Assembly: GCA_031553855.1 (NCBI GenBank) | Contig: JAVBKW010000026.1 | Location: 1 to 64,000 of the forward strand | Source of the DNA: RACS-047 sp031553855 | GTDB lineage: Bacteria > Bacillota > Clostridia > Christensenellales > Pumilibacteraceae | Direction: 5' to 3' | DNA: 64,000 nt | Shown: positions 16,750 through 24,866 of the stretch, in pieces | Layout of the letters: each line of letters starts with the position of its first letter | Numbering within the stretch: the stretch's first letter is position 1 | Made by a program: the position numbers and the translations under genes | Notes under the pieces: generated by a model | Told to the model about the DNA's origin: nothing | Seen by the model: only the letters and a program-made list of their open reading frames with translations | Databases searched by the model: none

Positions 16750-16803
16750 TAAAAAAGAACCCCCTTAAGATAAAAAAACTATCTTAAGGGGGCTTTGGTT
16801 TTT
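16750..16803. terminator. Bidirectional terminator between HIT gene and rpsU
   Basis: A perfect 13-bp stem, CCCCCTTAAGATA (16760-16772) with TATCTTAAGGGGG (16780-16792) and a 7-nt loop. On the minus strand it is followed by GTTCTTTTTT, a strong T tract for rpsU; on the plus strand by CTTTGGTTTTT. Confidence 0.85.
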
Positions 16804-16821
16804 AATTGACAAGTCAATTAT

Positions 16822-17001
16822 TTAGCCTTTCATTCCGCGTTTACGCGCAGCTTCAGACTTTTTCTTTTTGCGCACGGACGGCTTTTCATAACATTCTTTA
16901 CGGCGTAAGTCACCCATAATGTTATCTTTTTGGCATTTGCGCTTAAAGCGTTTGAGCGCGCTGTCAAGAGATTCGTTTTCGCCGACTTTAATTACTGACA
17001 T
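16822..17001 (-). CDS. rpsU: 30S ribosomal protein S21
   Basis: A 59-residue basic protein read on the minus strand from ATG at 17001 to TAA at 16822. It starts MSVIKVGENESLDSALKRFK and continues KCQKDNIMGDLRRKECYEKP, with a Lys/Arg-rich tail ending RGMKG. This is the normal length and composition of S21, which sits near the anti-SD region of 16S rRNA and helps initiation. Its promoter is TTGACA-18-TATACT at 17062-17091. Its place next to the prmA-mtaB operon is typical of Bacillota. Confidence 0.95.
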   Translation of the reverse strand: MSVIKVGENESLDSALKRFKRKCQKDNIMGDLRRKECYEKPSVRKKKKSEAARKRGMKG

Positions 17002-17061
17002 TAAAATTACACCGCCTTTGCTCTAAGGAACCTTTATTCGTTTGCTTTTTCAAGCTTTTTA

Positions 17062-17091
17062 AGTATATGTCAAAATGCATAATAATGTCAA
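17062..17091 (-). promoter_or_regulatory. rpsU promoter
   Basis: On the minus strand, -35 TTGACA (17091-17086), 18-nt spacer and -10 TATACT (17067-17062). The start site would be near 17056, giving a 5' leader of about 55 nt. Confidence 0.75.
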
Positions 17092-17166
17092 ACAAAATTA
17101 GGGAGATTGTTAAAAATATTTAAGGAAATTTTGCCGAAATTTTGCCGAAATTCTAATCATATTTAT

Positions 17167-17682
17167 TCAGATTTCCTTAATCATAAAATCGGGATCGTCT
17201 GTAAAGCCCAATTTTTCATACAAGCCCCGTCCCATTTTCGTGGCGTGCAGTCGCACGGACTTATAGCCTTTTTCCTTTACCCGCTCCAGCATATAGCCGA
17301 CTACTTCTTTTGCGTAACCGTTGCCGCGAAAAGCGGGCAGAGTGTAGATATTCGTTCCGTAAGCGGTTTTGCCGTCGGGGTTTTTAAACGAAGGCGGCAG
17401 GACATAATAGCAAACCGCCGCAGTCGTAACGATTTGGCCGTTAATTTCCCCGACAAACATCTCCGCCGAGCCGTTTTTAAGCGCGTCGCAAAAATAGTCT
17501 TTTAAAGCTTTTTTTATACTATGGGAATTATCGCTTTGCGATAAGCACGAAAAATCGCGCCTTGCCGCTTTGCGGCAAATTCTACTATCTTCAGTTTCTC
17601 TTTCGCCCTCGTCATTAAGCTGGGCAATCCTTAGCTCCGTCAGCTTTTCAATATCGTTAAAATCCGCTTTTCTTATGTTCAT
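17167..17682 (-). CDS. GNAT family N-acetyltransferase
   Basis: A 171-residue GNAT protein. It begins MNIRKADFNDIEKLTELR, typical of the fold, and has the acetyl-CoA pyrophosphate-binding motif A as LPAFRGNGYAKEVV (RxxGxG/A pattern at about residue 120). The C-terminal RLHATKMGRGLYEKLGF is motif B. The acceptor substrate is unknown. SD AAAGGA lies within the end of bioY, 3 nt separate the two genes, and both are on the minus strand, so they form an operon. Confidence 0.85.
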   Translation of the reverse strand: MNIRKADFNDIEKLTELRIAQLNDEGERETEDSRICRKAARRDFSCLSQSDNSHSIKKALKDYFCDALKNGSAEMFVGEINGQIVTTAAVCYYVLPPSFKNPDGKTAYGTNIYTLPAFRGNGYAKEVVGYMLERVKEKGYKSVRLHATKMGRGLYEKLGFTDDPDFMIKEI

Positions 17683-17685
17683 TTT

Positions 17686-18315
17686 TTATAATCCTTTGTT
17701 TTGGTCGGGTTTTTCAATATTGACCGTGCTTGCGTTCTGCGGCTTCTTTCTTTTTTCCACAGGAGGATCGGAGGGGCCTATAAGCGTATTTATGCGGGGG
17801 TAGAGAAGGCAGATCACGTAAAGCATTACCGCATCAATAATGAACATAAACGGCAGTGTGGAAAGAGTTGTGAACGCCGCTAAAACGCTGTTTTCCAAAA
17901 ACAGCCAGACTATAAAAAACTGGTACGTCATGCCTATTATATAGATTGAGGCAAGAGCGAAAAAGGCGCAAAAAAACAGTTTGAGAACAGAGAGCGTCTT
18001 AAATCGGCTTTTTAAAAAGCCGGATAAAAACGCACCTGCTAAAAAGCCTATTATATAACCGAAAGACGGCTGGAAAATGTAATATATGCCGCCCCCTTGA
18101 GTGAAAACAGGAAGCCCGATAAGTCCGATAAGCATATAGGCAAGCTGGCTGAATAAACCGTCTTTCGGCCCTAAAACAAGGCCGGACATTATAACGAAAA
18201 CTGTCTGGAACGTAAAAAAAACCGTAGGAAAAGCGGGGACGGGAATTTTGATCAGTCCGCCTACGATTGTGAGCATTGTGAAATAACTTATCCGGATCAG
18301 GCGTTTCGTTTTCAT
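17686..18315 (-). CDS. bioY: BioY family biotin transporter substrate-binding component
   Basis: A 209-residue membrane protein with about six hydrophobic segments and the BioY pattern VLGPKDGLFSQLAYMLIGLIGLPVF, then TQGGGIYYIFQPSFGYIIGF. BioY is the S component of energy-coupling factor transporters and binds biotin in the membrane; no EcfA or EcfT genes are nearby, so a shared energising module is expected. The last 30 residues are a polar tail rich in Pro and Lys, longer than usual. The start at 18315 sits 6 nt after a -10 box, with no clear SD. Confidence 0.9.
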   Translation of the reverse strand: MKTKRLIRISYFTMLTIVGGLIKIPVPAFPTVFFTFQTVFVIMSGLVLGPKDGLFSQLAYMLIGLIGLPVFTQGGGIYYIFQPSFGYIIGFLAGAFLSGFLKSRFKTLSVLKLFFCAFFALASIYIIGMTYQFFIVWLFLENSVLAAFTTLSTLPFMFIIDAVMLYVICLLYPRINTLIGPSDPPVEKRKKPQNASTVNIEKPDQNKGL

Positions 18316-18350
18316 TGCCTTATTTTAACATAAGAGGGCGGGAAAATCAA
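18313..18350 (-). promoter_or_regulatory. bioY promoter, leaderless geometry
   Basis: On the minus strand, -35 TTGATT (18350-18345), 17-nt spacer, -10 TAAAAT (18327-18322), then AAGGCA and ATG at 18315. The predicted transcription start coincides with the start codon. No BirA operator was recognised. Confidence 0.6.
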
Positions 18351-18475
18351 GTTGGCTTAGCGGTAAATAAAATTTTTCTTTGGTCTAATAATTGAGTGCA
18401 GCGCGCAAAAGCGCGCAAAATAAAATATTTTGTCGTTTAATTTGCAGGCAAAGCCTTTCTTTTTTAAATAATGTG

Positions 18476-18484
18476 TGATATAAT
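18476..18484 (+). promoter_or_regulatory. Extended -10 promoter of the DUF4364 gene
   Basis: TGATATAAT (18476-18484) is a perfect extended -10. No good -35 is visible. The leader to TTG 18529 would be about 38 nt. Confidence 0.6.
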
Positions 18485-18528
18485 AGTAAAACTTCAAAAT
18501 ATTCAGAAAAATGTAGAGGGATTTACTT

Positions 18529-19053
18529 TTGGATTTTTCGGTTGATTCAACGCAAAATAAGCTTATGATGCTTTTTATGTTCGATAAGATGGATTTTCCG
18601 ATCGTCGAGGATAATGTTTTGAATATTTGCAGCAACAACAACAGCTGGATACCGTGGATGGAATGTAAGGAAACGATAGGTCAGCTGCTTGAATCCGGCT
18701 TTATTTTCCAGACGGGCCACGATAATAAAATATATTACAATATCACTCCCGACGGGCGCATGTGCCTCTCGCATTTTTATTTGCGCATTCCCGCCTCGAT
18801 GCGTCAGGAGATCACCGAGTACGTCAAGGAAAACCGTATGAACTTCCGCCGCAAGCAGGAGTATTTCCGCAATTACTACCGCAATCCCGACGGAACTTAC
18901 ACCGTTCAGTTAAAAATTGCCGACCTAAATCAAATAATGCTTGAAATAAAAATCAACGTATCAAACCGCCAGAACGCAAAGCTTGTGTATAACAAATGGG
19001 AGGAAAAGGCAGCGCAGGTGTATTATTCGCTGCACGAACAGCTCATAGAATAA
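18529..19053 (+). CDS. DUF4364 family protein (winged-helix-like)
   Basis: A 174-residue protein starting from TTG 18529 behind AGAGGG (18515-18520). The first 90 residues look like a winged helix (KLMMLFMFDKMDFPIVEDNVL, then an ETIGQLLESGFI recognition-like helix and a YYNITPDGR wing). The rest, with YTVQLKIADLNQIMLEIKINV, is a beta-rich domain. This matches the DUF4364 family, which is common in Clostridia and of unknown function, perhaps transcriptional. It has its own promoter. A hairpin with T7 follows, which overlaps the start region of the next gene. Confidence 0.8.
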   Translation: MDFSVDSTQNKLMMLFMFDKMDFPIVEDNVLNICSNNNSWIPWMECKETIGQLLESGFIFQTGHDNKIYYNITPDGRMCLSHFYLRIPASMRQEITEYVKENRMNFRRKQEYFRNYYRNPDGTYTVQLKIADLNQIMLEIKINVSNRQNAKLVYNKWEEKAAQVYYSLHEQLIE

Positions 19054-19089
19054 AGGCTTATCCGTTTTGTGTCATAATTTGTCGTTTTG

Positions 19090-19134
19090 CTCCGTATAAA
19101 TAAACATCAAGAGTTGTTTATACGGAGTTTTTTT
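19090..19134 (+). terminator. Terminator-like hairpin containing the next gene's SD
   Basis: CTCCGTATAAA (19090-19100) pairs perfectly with TTTATACGGAG (19117-19127), followed by T7 (19128-19134). The SD GGAG of the lipoprotein gene is 19124-19127, in the 3' arm, and its ATG (19135) directly follows the T tract. It may end the DUF4364 transcript, hide the SD, or both. Confidence 0.8.
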
Positions 19135-19812
19135 ATGAAAATCAAACGAATTTTTTTAGCGTCCCTCTTGCTTTTAGCGTCCCTGCTTTTATTATCGTGC
19201 GGAAAAAAGCTTAACAAATACGGCGCGTATATATCCGAGCTGCGGCAGGATTATTACACTGCTTCATCTGAAAATTACAAGGTGAGCGCGATAACCGGCA
19301 GCCGCGAAGCTCCGTTCAACCTTGACGGGCATTGCACGGGTGTTCAGGAATTTACCGTCATAACAATAGAGCCGTCAGTATACGATGCGTCAAAAAAATA
19401 CAGCTATAAAACTTTTATTAACGGCGTTGAATATTCGGGTGATTTTTTACCCCATCCGTTCGGAAAGACTTATTCCGCCGATATCGTCAAGACGAACAAA
19501 TTAAATATAATAACGTTAAAAGTCTTGTGCGCGGGGGCGTCGGAGGATTTTACTTTAAACAGCGTCCGCAGTGCAGATATGATAGACGCGGAAAAGGCGC
19601 TTTCTATAACGTGCGCCAAGCTCAAAAAACAGATAGCAAGCCTAGAGGCGGGCGGGGTTTTGAGCGCGGAAATATATATCCGCTTTATGGAAAACCCGAT
19701 AGATAACAGCGGCGGATACTATTGGTACGTGGCTTTTTTGAGCGAAGCGCAAAACATTTACGCTTGCCTGATAGACCCGGTTTCAATGGAAATACTTGCA
19801 GTTCGCGATTAA
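19135..19812 (+). CDS. Putative lipoprotein of unknown function
   Basis: A 225-residue protein with a lipoprotein signal: KIKR, a Leu/Ala-rich core of about 15 residues, and the lipobox LLSC near residue 22, followed by GKKLNKYG. It would be exported and lipid-anchored on the outer face of the membrane. The rest is soluble, with a WYVAFLSEAQNIYACLIDPVSMEIL C-terminus reminiscent of PepSY-like folds, though I do not assign a family. ATG 19135 is chosen for the signal peptide and SD GGAG; an upstream in-frame TTG at 19087 would translate through the hairpin. No partner gene is evident. Confidence 0.75.
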   Translation: MKIKRIFLASLLLLASLLLLSCGKKLNKYGAYISELRQDYYTASSENYKVSAITGSREAPFNLDGHCTGVQEFTVITIEPSVYDASKKYSYKTFINGVEYSGDFLPHPFGKTYSADIVKTNKLNIITLKVLCAGASEDFTLNSVRSADMIDAEKALSITCAKLKKQIASLEAGGVLSAEIYIRFMENPIDNSGGYYWYVAFLSEAQNIYACLIDPVSMEILAVRD

Positions 19813-19898
19813 GTAAAAAAAAGCCTAAAGCCGCCGTCGTTTCATCAATAATAATCTACTATATTATATGCGCGTAACGTGTGTCTCCAACAAAAATA

Positions 19899-19938
19899 AA
19901 AAAACTGCTTTAAAACAATTCTCAAGCAGTTTTTTTTG
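19899..19938 (+). terminator. Terminator after the lipoprotein gene
   Basis: AAAACTGCTT (19901-19910) pairs with AAGCAGTTTT (19924-19933) and runs into T8 (19930-19937). A preceding A run allows some activity in the other direction. Confidence 0.8.
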
Positions 19939-20062
19939 TGTTATACTAATTAACAAGATTATGATGGGCTCTGTATTGAAATTGAAGGGTTTTAAGGTTT
20001 TTTGAGATTGTTGCCGCAATTAATAGTGAGATATACTCATTGAACAGGTAAATATTGAAAAA

Positions 20063-21061
20063 TTGGAACAAATGACGGAACAAGTTAATAAGCAAAAGAA
20101 CGATTTGATTTCGCTCACGCTTAAAACGCTGCTCTATACAGTTTGGGTAGTAGTTTTTTTAGCGGCGCTTTTTGTGGTTGTTTTTCCGTTTAAAACGATC
20201 AGCTTTTACGACGGACTGGGACTTAATAAACGCGCTTTGGTATCGGCTGAAAGCTATGTGGCAAGGAACGAAAGAAAGTATATTTCAGAACAGCCCGCAT
20301 ACGATTCCAAGTTTGCCGACGCGCTTTTGTACTGCGTTAACACAAGCATTTCTTTAATGGACGGCGCAAAATCGGCAAAGCAGCAAGAAAAATATGCCGT
20401 CAAAGCAGATAAATATATCGGCGCATATTTAAGGTACGGCGAACTGGAAAAACGCACGGCGTTAATTGACGAGTATAATTTAAGGAACACTCCCGCATCC
20501 TTCCGTCCCGCGATGTACAGCTTTGAATGCCTTGTTAAAGCCAAGCAGATAAAAGCGCAGGTTTTGAGCGTGAAAACGGCTCAGGCCGAGAGCTTTATTA
20601 AAGGCGAGATTGCCAAAGCTAAGCTGACAGACCCGCAAAACCCGCAGTATTCTCTTGACGACTGTGTTGATTCCGTTATTTTGCTTAGCTGCCTGGCTTC
20701 TTATCTGGACGCAGGGCAGACTGCAATACTCACTGATTCTGTTTATGAGGATTTAAAAACAACGCTTGAAAAAAGCCGTAACTATATCGTAAATCAGGCT
20801 GCCGTTTGCAGCGATGCCGATTACCTTAAAATGCTGTATTGCTTTAAGAGCGTTTCATCTGCCGTCCTTAGCGTCCAGAGCGCGTTTGTTTCCTTAGGCG
20901 ATACAGAAAATGCGTGGGAGATCAATGCTCTTTATGTTATGACTAAGGCGGAAACGGCGGCAATCAGCGGAAGCTCAATTGAGGACGCAGTGGAAAAGGG
21001 TATGGGAGATTGCTATTTATTCATACTTTTAAAGAACTATTCCGCGATTTTAATGAAATAA
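20063..21061 (+). CDS. Membrane-anchored protein of unknown function
   Basis: About 330 residues. One N-terminal transmembrane helix (LLYTVWVVVFLAALFVVVFPF, about residues 24-44) is followed by a 290-residue, mostly helical domain, probably extracytoplasmic, containing KLTDPQNPQYSLDDCVDSV and repeated Ala/Ser-rich helices. I do not recognise a family; the helical repeats could be TPR-like. The start is unsure: TTG 20063 and ATG 20072 are both weakly supported, and an ATT at 20054 has CAGG six nt upstream. It precedes guaB by 27 nt and may share its transcript. Confidence 0.7.
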   Translation: MEQMTEQVNKQKNDLISLTLKTLLYTVWVVVFLAALFVVVFPFKTISFYDGLGLNKRALVSAESYVARNERKYISEQPAYDSKFADALLYCVNTSISLMDGAKSAKQQEKYAVKADKYIGAYLRYGELEKRTALIDEYNLRNTPASFRPAMYSFECLVKAKQIKAQVLSVKTAQAESFIKGEIAKAKLTDPQNPQYSLDDCVDSVILLSCLASYLDAGQTAILTDSVYEDLKTTLEKSRNYIVNQAAVCSDADYLKMLYCFKSVSSAVLSVQSAFVSLGDTENAWEINALYVMTKAETAAISGSSIEDAVEKGMGDCYLFILLKNYSAILMK

Positions 21062-21088
21062 ATTTTTAATATACATTGGAGGAGAGAA

Positions 21089-22549
21089 ATGCAAAAGATC
21101 TTAAAAGAGGGTTTAACATTCGACGACGTTTTGCTTATTCCCGGCGCATCTGACGTTTTGCCAAATAACGTCAGTTTGTCTACGAAGCTTAGCGAAACTA
21201 TTACTTTAAATATCCCGCTCCTTAGCGCCGCGATGGATACTGTTACCGAGTCCAGGCTCGCTATTGCTATTGCAAGAGAGGGCGGAATTGGGATTGTCCA
21301 TAAAAATATGCCTATCGACGAGCAAGCCGAGCATATCGACAGGGTAAAGCGCAGCGAGCACGGCGTCATAACCGACCCGTTCTTCTTAGCGCCTGAAAAT
21401 CTTGTTTCCGATGCGCTGGCATTAATGAATAAATACCGCATAAGCGGCGTTCCCATTACAACAAAGGGTAAGCTTGTCGGCATTTTGACGAACCGCGATT
21501 TAAGGTTTGAAACAAACTATAACCAGCCTATCGCAAACGTTATGACAAAGGACAACCTTGTAACGGCTGCTGTCGGCACGACTATGGCCGAGGCACAGAA
21601 GATTTTAGGCAAGCACCGTATCGAAAAGCTGCCGATAGTAGATAAGGACGGCTATTTAAAGGGCCTTATCACTATTAAGGATATAGAAAAAGCTATTCAG
21701 TACCCCAATTCTGCTAAAGACAAAAACGGCAGGCTGCTGGTAGGCGCTGCTATCGGCGCGGGCGGCGACGCTTTGTCAAGGGCTAAAGCTCTGGCGGAAG
21801 CAAAAGTTGACGCTATCGTAGTAGACACAGCTCACGGACATAACAGCAACGTACTCAATACGGTTGAAAAGATCAAAAACGCATTCCCTAAGTTAACAAT
21901 AATTGCCGGAAACGTTGCTACCGCAGAAGCGACGGATGCGCTTTATAAACGCGGCGCGGACGTAGTTAAGGTAGGAATAGGCCCCGGCTCCATCTGCACC
22001 ACGAGAATAGTCGCAGGTATCGGAGTCCCGCAGGTTACGGCTATTATGGATTGCTCTGAGGTAGCAGATAAATACGGCCGTTCTATTATTGCGGACGGCG
22101 GCGTAAAATACAGCGGAGATATAACAAAGGCGATCGCTGCGGGCGCACATACGGTTATGATAGGCTCGCTGTTTGCTGGAACCAGCGAAAGCCCCGGAGA
22201 GCTTGAAATATATCAGGGCAGAAGCTTCAAAACCTACCGCGGTATGGGCTCGCTCGGAGCTATGGCAAAGGGCAGTAAGGACAGATATTTCCAGGAAGGC
22301 GCGGAGGCCAATAAGCTCGTTCCCGAAGGGGTCGAGGGTCGCGTTCCGTACAGAGGGCCGCTATCCGACATCGTTTATCAGCTTCTTGGCGGACTGCGCT
22401 CAGGTATGGGCTACTGCGGATTGGGTACAATAGAAGAGCTGAGAACAAAAGCGCAGTTCGTGAAAATCACAAACGCGTCGCTTATTGAAAGCCATCCTCA
22501 CGACATTACCATCACAAAAGAAAGCCCCAACTATTCACCTAAAAACTAA
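21089..22549 (+). CDS. guaB: Inosine-5'-monophosphate dehydrogenase
   Basis: A 486-residue IMPDH. N-terminal EGLTFDDVLLIPGASDVLP is the family start. Tandem CBS domains occupy about residues 90-205. The catalytic loop GIGPGSICTTRIV has the nucleophile Cys, and GSLFAGTSESPGE, YRGMGSLGAM and the flap KDRY follow. It oxidises IMP to XMP with NAD+, the committed step to GMP. SD GGAGGAG precedes ATG 21089. Everything expected of the family is present. Confidence 0.97.
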   Translation: MQKILKEGLTFDDVLLIPGASDVLPNNVSLSTKLSETITLNIPLLSAAMDTVTESRLAIAIAREGGIGIVHKNMPIDEQAEHIDRVKRSEHGVITDPFFLAPENLVSDALALMNKYRISGVPITTKGKLVGILTNRDLRFETNYNQPIANVMTKDNLVTAAVGTTMAEAQKILGKHRIEKLPIVDKDGYLKGLITIKDIEKAIQYPNSAKDKNGRLLVGAAIGAGGDALSRAKALAEAKVDAIVVDTAHGHNSNVLNTVEKIKNAFPKLTIIAGNVATAEATDALYKRGADVVKVGIGPGSICTTRIVAGIGVPQVTAIMDCSEVADKYGRSIIADGGVKYSGDITKAIAAGAHTVMIGSLFAGTSESPGELEIYQGRSFKTYRGMGSLGAMAKGSKDRYFQEGAEANKLVPEGVEGRVPYRGPLSDIVYQLLGGLRSGMGYCGLGTIEELRTKAQFVKITNASLIESHPHDITITKESPNYSPKN

Positions 22550-22622
22550 ATTTGCAGACGGCTTCTTTCTGGTAAAAGCAAGCGTCAGCTTTAACCGATA
22601 GCAGTCAAAAGGAGCTTTAACT

Positions 22623-23717
22623 ATTTTATATTCAAACGCCGCTAAAAAAGAAAAAGCGCTGCTTGCCGCGCTAATAGAGAACGAACAGGACGAAAAATCG
22701 TTTGCCGAACTCAAAGCCCTTGCCGAATCGGCGGGGGCTGAGGTCGTTTTCAGCATTGTGCAAAAAAAAGACCCGCATCCGGCAATGCTCTTTGGAAAAG
22801 GCAAGGTCGAGGAAATAAAGCAGGCGGCGTCTTTGTACGGCGCGGACGTGCTGATAGTCGACAATGAGCTTTCCGGTACGCAGATGCGCAATATTTCCGA
22901 GGCCGTCGGCGTTAAGGTGTTGGATCGGTCGAGCCTTATATTGGACATTTTTGCAATGCGCGCTACCAGCACCGAGGGTAAATTGCAGGTAGAGCTTGCG
23001 CAGGCAAAATATAATCTGCCGCGTCTTATCGGCGTTGCGGGCAGAATGAGCAAATACGGCGGCGGTATCGGAATGAGAGGCCCCGGCGAACAAAAGCTCG
23101 AAACCGACAGGCGTATCATCAAGGAAACGATCGACGAATTAGCCTCAAAGCTGGAAACCCTTACAAAGCAGCGTGATTTAAGGCGACAAAAACGAATAAA
23201 GCAGCGTGAAAAAACAGTCGCGCTGGCAGGATATACGAACGCGGGCAAAAGTACGGTCATGAATTTTTTATCTAAAAGCTCCGTCTTAACTGAAAATAAG
23301 CTTTTCGCAACGCTCGACCCCGTCACAAGAAAGGTTTTTTATAACGAAAGGGAGTATTACCTGCTCACCGACACCGTCGGTTTTATCGCAAGGCTGCCCC
23401 ATGAATTTATCGACGCATTCGCCTCGACGCTCGAAGAGGCAAGGCAGGCGGACGTGCTGCTGCATATCATAGACTCCTCCGACCCCGATATGCCGGAGCA
23501 TTACGATACTGTCATGCAGGTTTTTGAAACGCTGAAAATCCCGACGGACAATATTATAAACGTGTACAATAAAACCGACCTTGTAAAAAGCGAGATAGTT
23601 TTGCCCTCAAACGTCAATTTTGTTAAAATTTCCGCACTCACGGGCGAGGGCGCGGACGAACTAAAAGAAGCGATATTGTCTAAGCTCAAAATCACAAGCC
23701 AAACGAACTTATCTTAA
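22623..23717 (+). CDS. hflX: Ribosome-associated GTPase HflX, predicted ATT start
   Basis: A GTPase with the HflX N-terminal domain (DPHPAMLFGKGKVEEI, IVDNELSGTQMRNISE, VKVLDRSSLILDIFA) and the glycine-rich linker MRGPGEQKLE. The G domain follows: G1 GYTNAGKST, G3 DTVGFI, G4 NKTDL. HflX splits stalled or stressed ribosomes. The first ATG/GTG/TTG-type codon in frame is GTG 22758, inside the conserved N-domain. The frame is open to 22602, and AAAAGGAG (22607-22614) lies 8 nt before ATT 22623. Starting there gives 364 residues beginning ILYSNAAKKEK, the normal extent of the family. It lies 73 nt after guaB. Confidence 0.88.
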   Translation: MLYSNAAKKEKALLAALIENEQDEKSFAELKALAESAGAEVVFSIVQKKDPHPAMLFGKGKVEEIKQAASLYGADVLIVDNELSGTQMRNISEAVGVKVLDRSSLILDIFAMRATSTEGKLQVELAQAKYNLPRLIGVAGRMSKYGGGIGMRGPGEQKLETDRRIIKETIDELASKLETLTKQRDLRRQKRIKQREKTVALAGYTNAGKSTVMNFLSKSSVLTENKLFATLDPVTRKVFYNEREYYLLTDTVGFIARLPHEFIDAFASTLEEARQADVLLHIIDSSDPDMPEHYDTVMQVFETLKIPTDNIINVYNKTDLVKSEIVLPSNVNFVKISALTGEGADELKEAILSKLKITSQTNLS

Positions 23718-23746
23718 AATAAAATATAACTTTATTCTTCATTTAC

Positions 23747-23781
23747 TAAGCAAGATTGTGATTTATTCACATTCTTGTTAA
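23747..23781. repeat. Palindromic repeat before gpsA
   Basis: TAAGCAAGATTGTGA and TCACATTCTTGTTAA are inverted copies (three mismatches in 15) around a short loop. The same word family appears at 551-565, 12863-12877, 13014-13030 and 19951-19966. It lies 30 nt before the gpsA start and could fold in the mRNA. Confidence 0.55.
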
Positions 23782-23811
23782 TTCCTTTTAAAACGGAGAG
23801 ATTAAATCAAA

Positions 23812-24768
23812 ATGAATATATCTGTACTCGGCTGCGGCAGGTGGGGCTCGTTTTTGGCGTGGTACGCCAATAATTTAGGGCATAACGTAATTTCTTACGG
23901 CCCCGACGACGAGCTTTTCCGCGCTTTGCAAAAAAACCGCGAAAATGAATACGTAAAATACGACGATAAAATAGAGATAACCTGCGACCTTAAAAAAGCG
24001 GTCGAAACCGCAGAAATTATCATTATAAGTATTAGCTCGCAAGCCTTGAGGGGCTTTTTAAGCAAGGTCGTAAAATTGGATTGCAAGGATAAAAAGTTTG
24101 TTCTTTGCATGAAGGGTATCGAGGAAGAAACAGGCAGGCGACTCAGCGAGGTCGCGATAGAATCGGGGCTGGATAAAAATCAGGTTGCCGTCTGGGTGGG
24201 GCCGGGACATATTCAGGATTTTACGAAAAATATCCCGAATTGTATGGTCATCGATTCGCATAACTCTGAACTGACTAAATTTTTAGCCGACACTTTTAAA
24301 AGCGGACTTATCCGTTTTTATTACGGAGACGATATAATCGGCACAGAGGTGGGAGCCGCGGCAAAAAACATCATGGGTATCGTTGCCGGAGTTTTGGACG
24401 GAATGAACTATGTAACGCTAAAAGGCCCGCTTATGGCGCGCGGGGCAAGGGAGGTCGCGCGGCTTATTAAGGCTCTTGGCGGCAACGAGCTTTCGGCCTA
24501 CGGACTTTGTCATTTAGGCGACTACGAAACCACGCTGTTTTCTCCTCACAGCCACAACCGCATGTGGGGCGAAATGTACGTTAAGGGCGAGCAGTTTTCA
24601 AAGCTTGCAGAAGGCGTAGCCACTGCAAGAGCCGTCAGCCGCCTAGCGCAAAGCTTAAAGGTGGAAATGCCTATCACGGACGCTGTAAATTCAATGATAA
24701 TACATAAAAAAGAACCTAAAGATATTTTAAATATGCTCTTAGAGCGCGACATCAAAAAGGAATTTTAA
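23812..24768 (+). CDS. gpsA: NAD(P)-dependent glycerol-3-phosphate dehydrogenase
   Basis: A 318-residue GpsA-type dehydrogenase. Its Rossmann motif is LGCGRWGSFLAWYANNLGH, and the catalytic-lysine region is GAAAKNIMGIVAG. The C-terminal helical domain has ARGAREVARL and NRMWGE. GpsA makes sn-glycerol-3-phosphate from DHAP for phospholipid synthesis. Two family signatures are altered: the usual GPSxAxE is GPGHIQD, and the GLGDL...TC segment is CHLGDYETTLFSPHSHNR. The fold and catalytic Lys remain, so activity is likely but substrate or cofactor preference may differ. SD CGGAGAG lies about 12 nt upstream. Confidence 0.85.
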   Translation: MNISVLGCGRWGSFLAWYANNLGHNVISYGPDDELFRALQKNRENEYVKYDDKIEITCDLKKAVETAEIIIISISSQALRGFLSKVVKLDCKDKKFVLCMKGIEEETGRRLSEVAIESGLDKNQVAVWVGPGHIQDFTKNIPNCMVIDSHNSELTKFLADTFKSGLIRFYYGDDIIGTEVGAAAKNIMGIVAGVLDGMNYVTLKGPLMARGAREVARLIKALGGNELSAYGLCHLGDYETTLFSPHSHNRMWGEMYVKGEQFSKLAEGVATARAVSRLAQSLKVEMPITDAVNSMIIHKKEPKDILNMLLERDIKKEF

Positions 24769-24780
24769 GTTTTTGTTTTT

Positions 24781-24809
24781 TTGACATTCTTTTCCTTTTA
24801 TGATATAAT
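24781..24809 (+). promoter_or_regulatory. Consensus promoter of the desulfoferrodoxin gene
   Basis: -35 TTGACA (24781-24786), 17-nt spacer, TGATATAAT extended -10 (24801-24809). It is a perfect consensus, implying strong constitutive expression. The 5' leader (about 24816-24866) holds the hairpin ATTAAGGAA/TTCCTTAAT (24817-24825 and 24842-24850) of the 509-680 repeat family, just before the SD. Confidence 0.85.
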
Positions 24810-24866
24810 GCGTTTAATTAAGGAACGTATTTATTCAGCGTTTCCTTAATCGGGAGGAGAAATAAT

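Noticed and set aside
17107..17505. 132-codon plus-strand frame opposite the GNAT gene
   Set aside because: Antisense shadow; the minus strand carries the acetyl-CoA motif and an SD.
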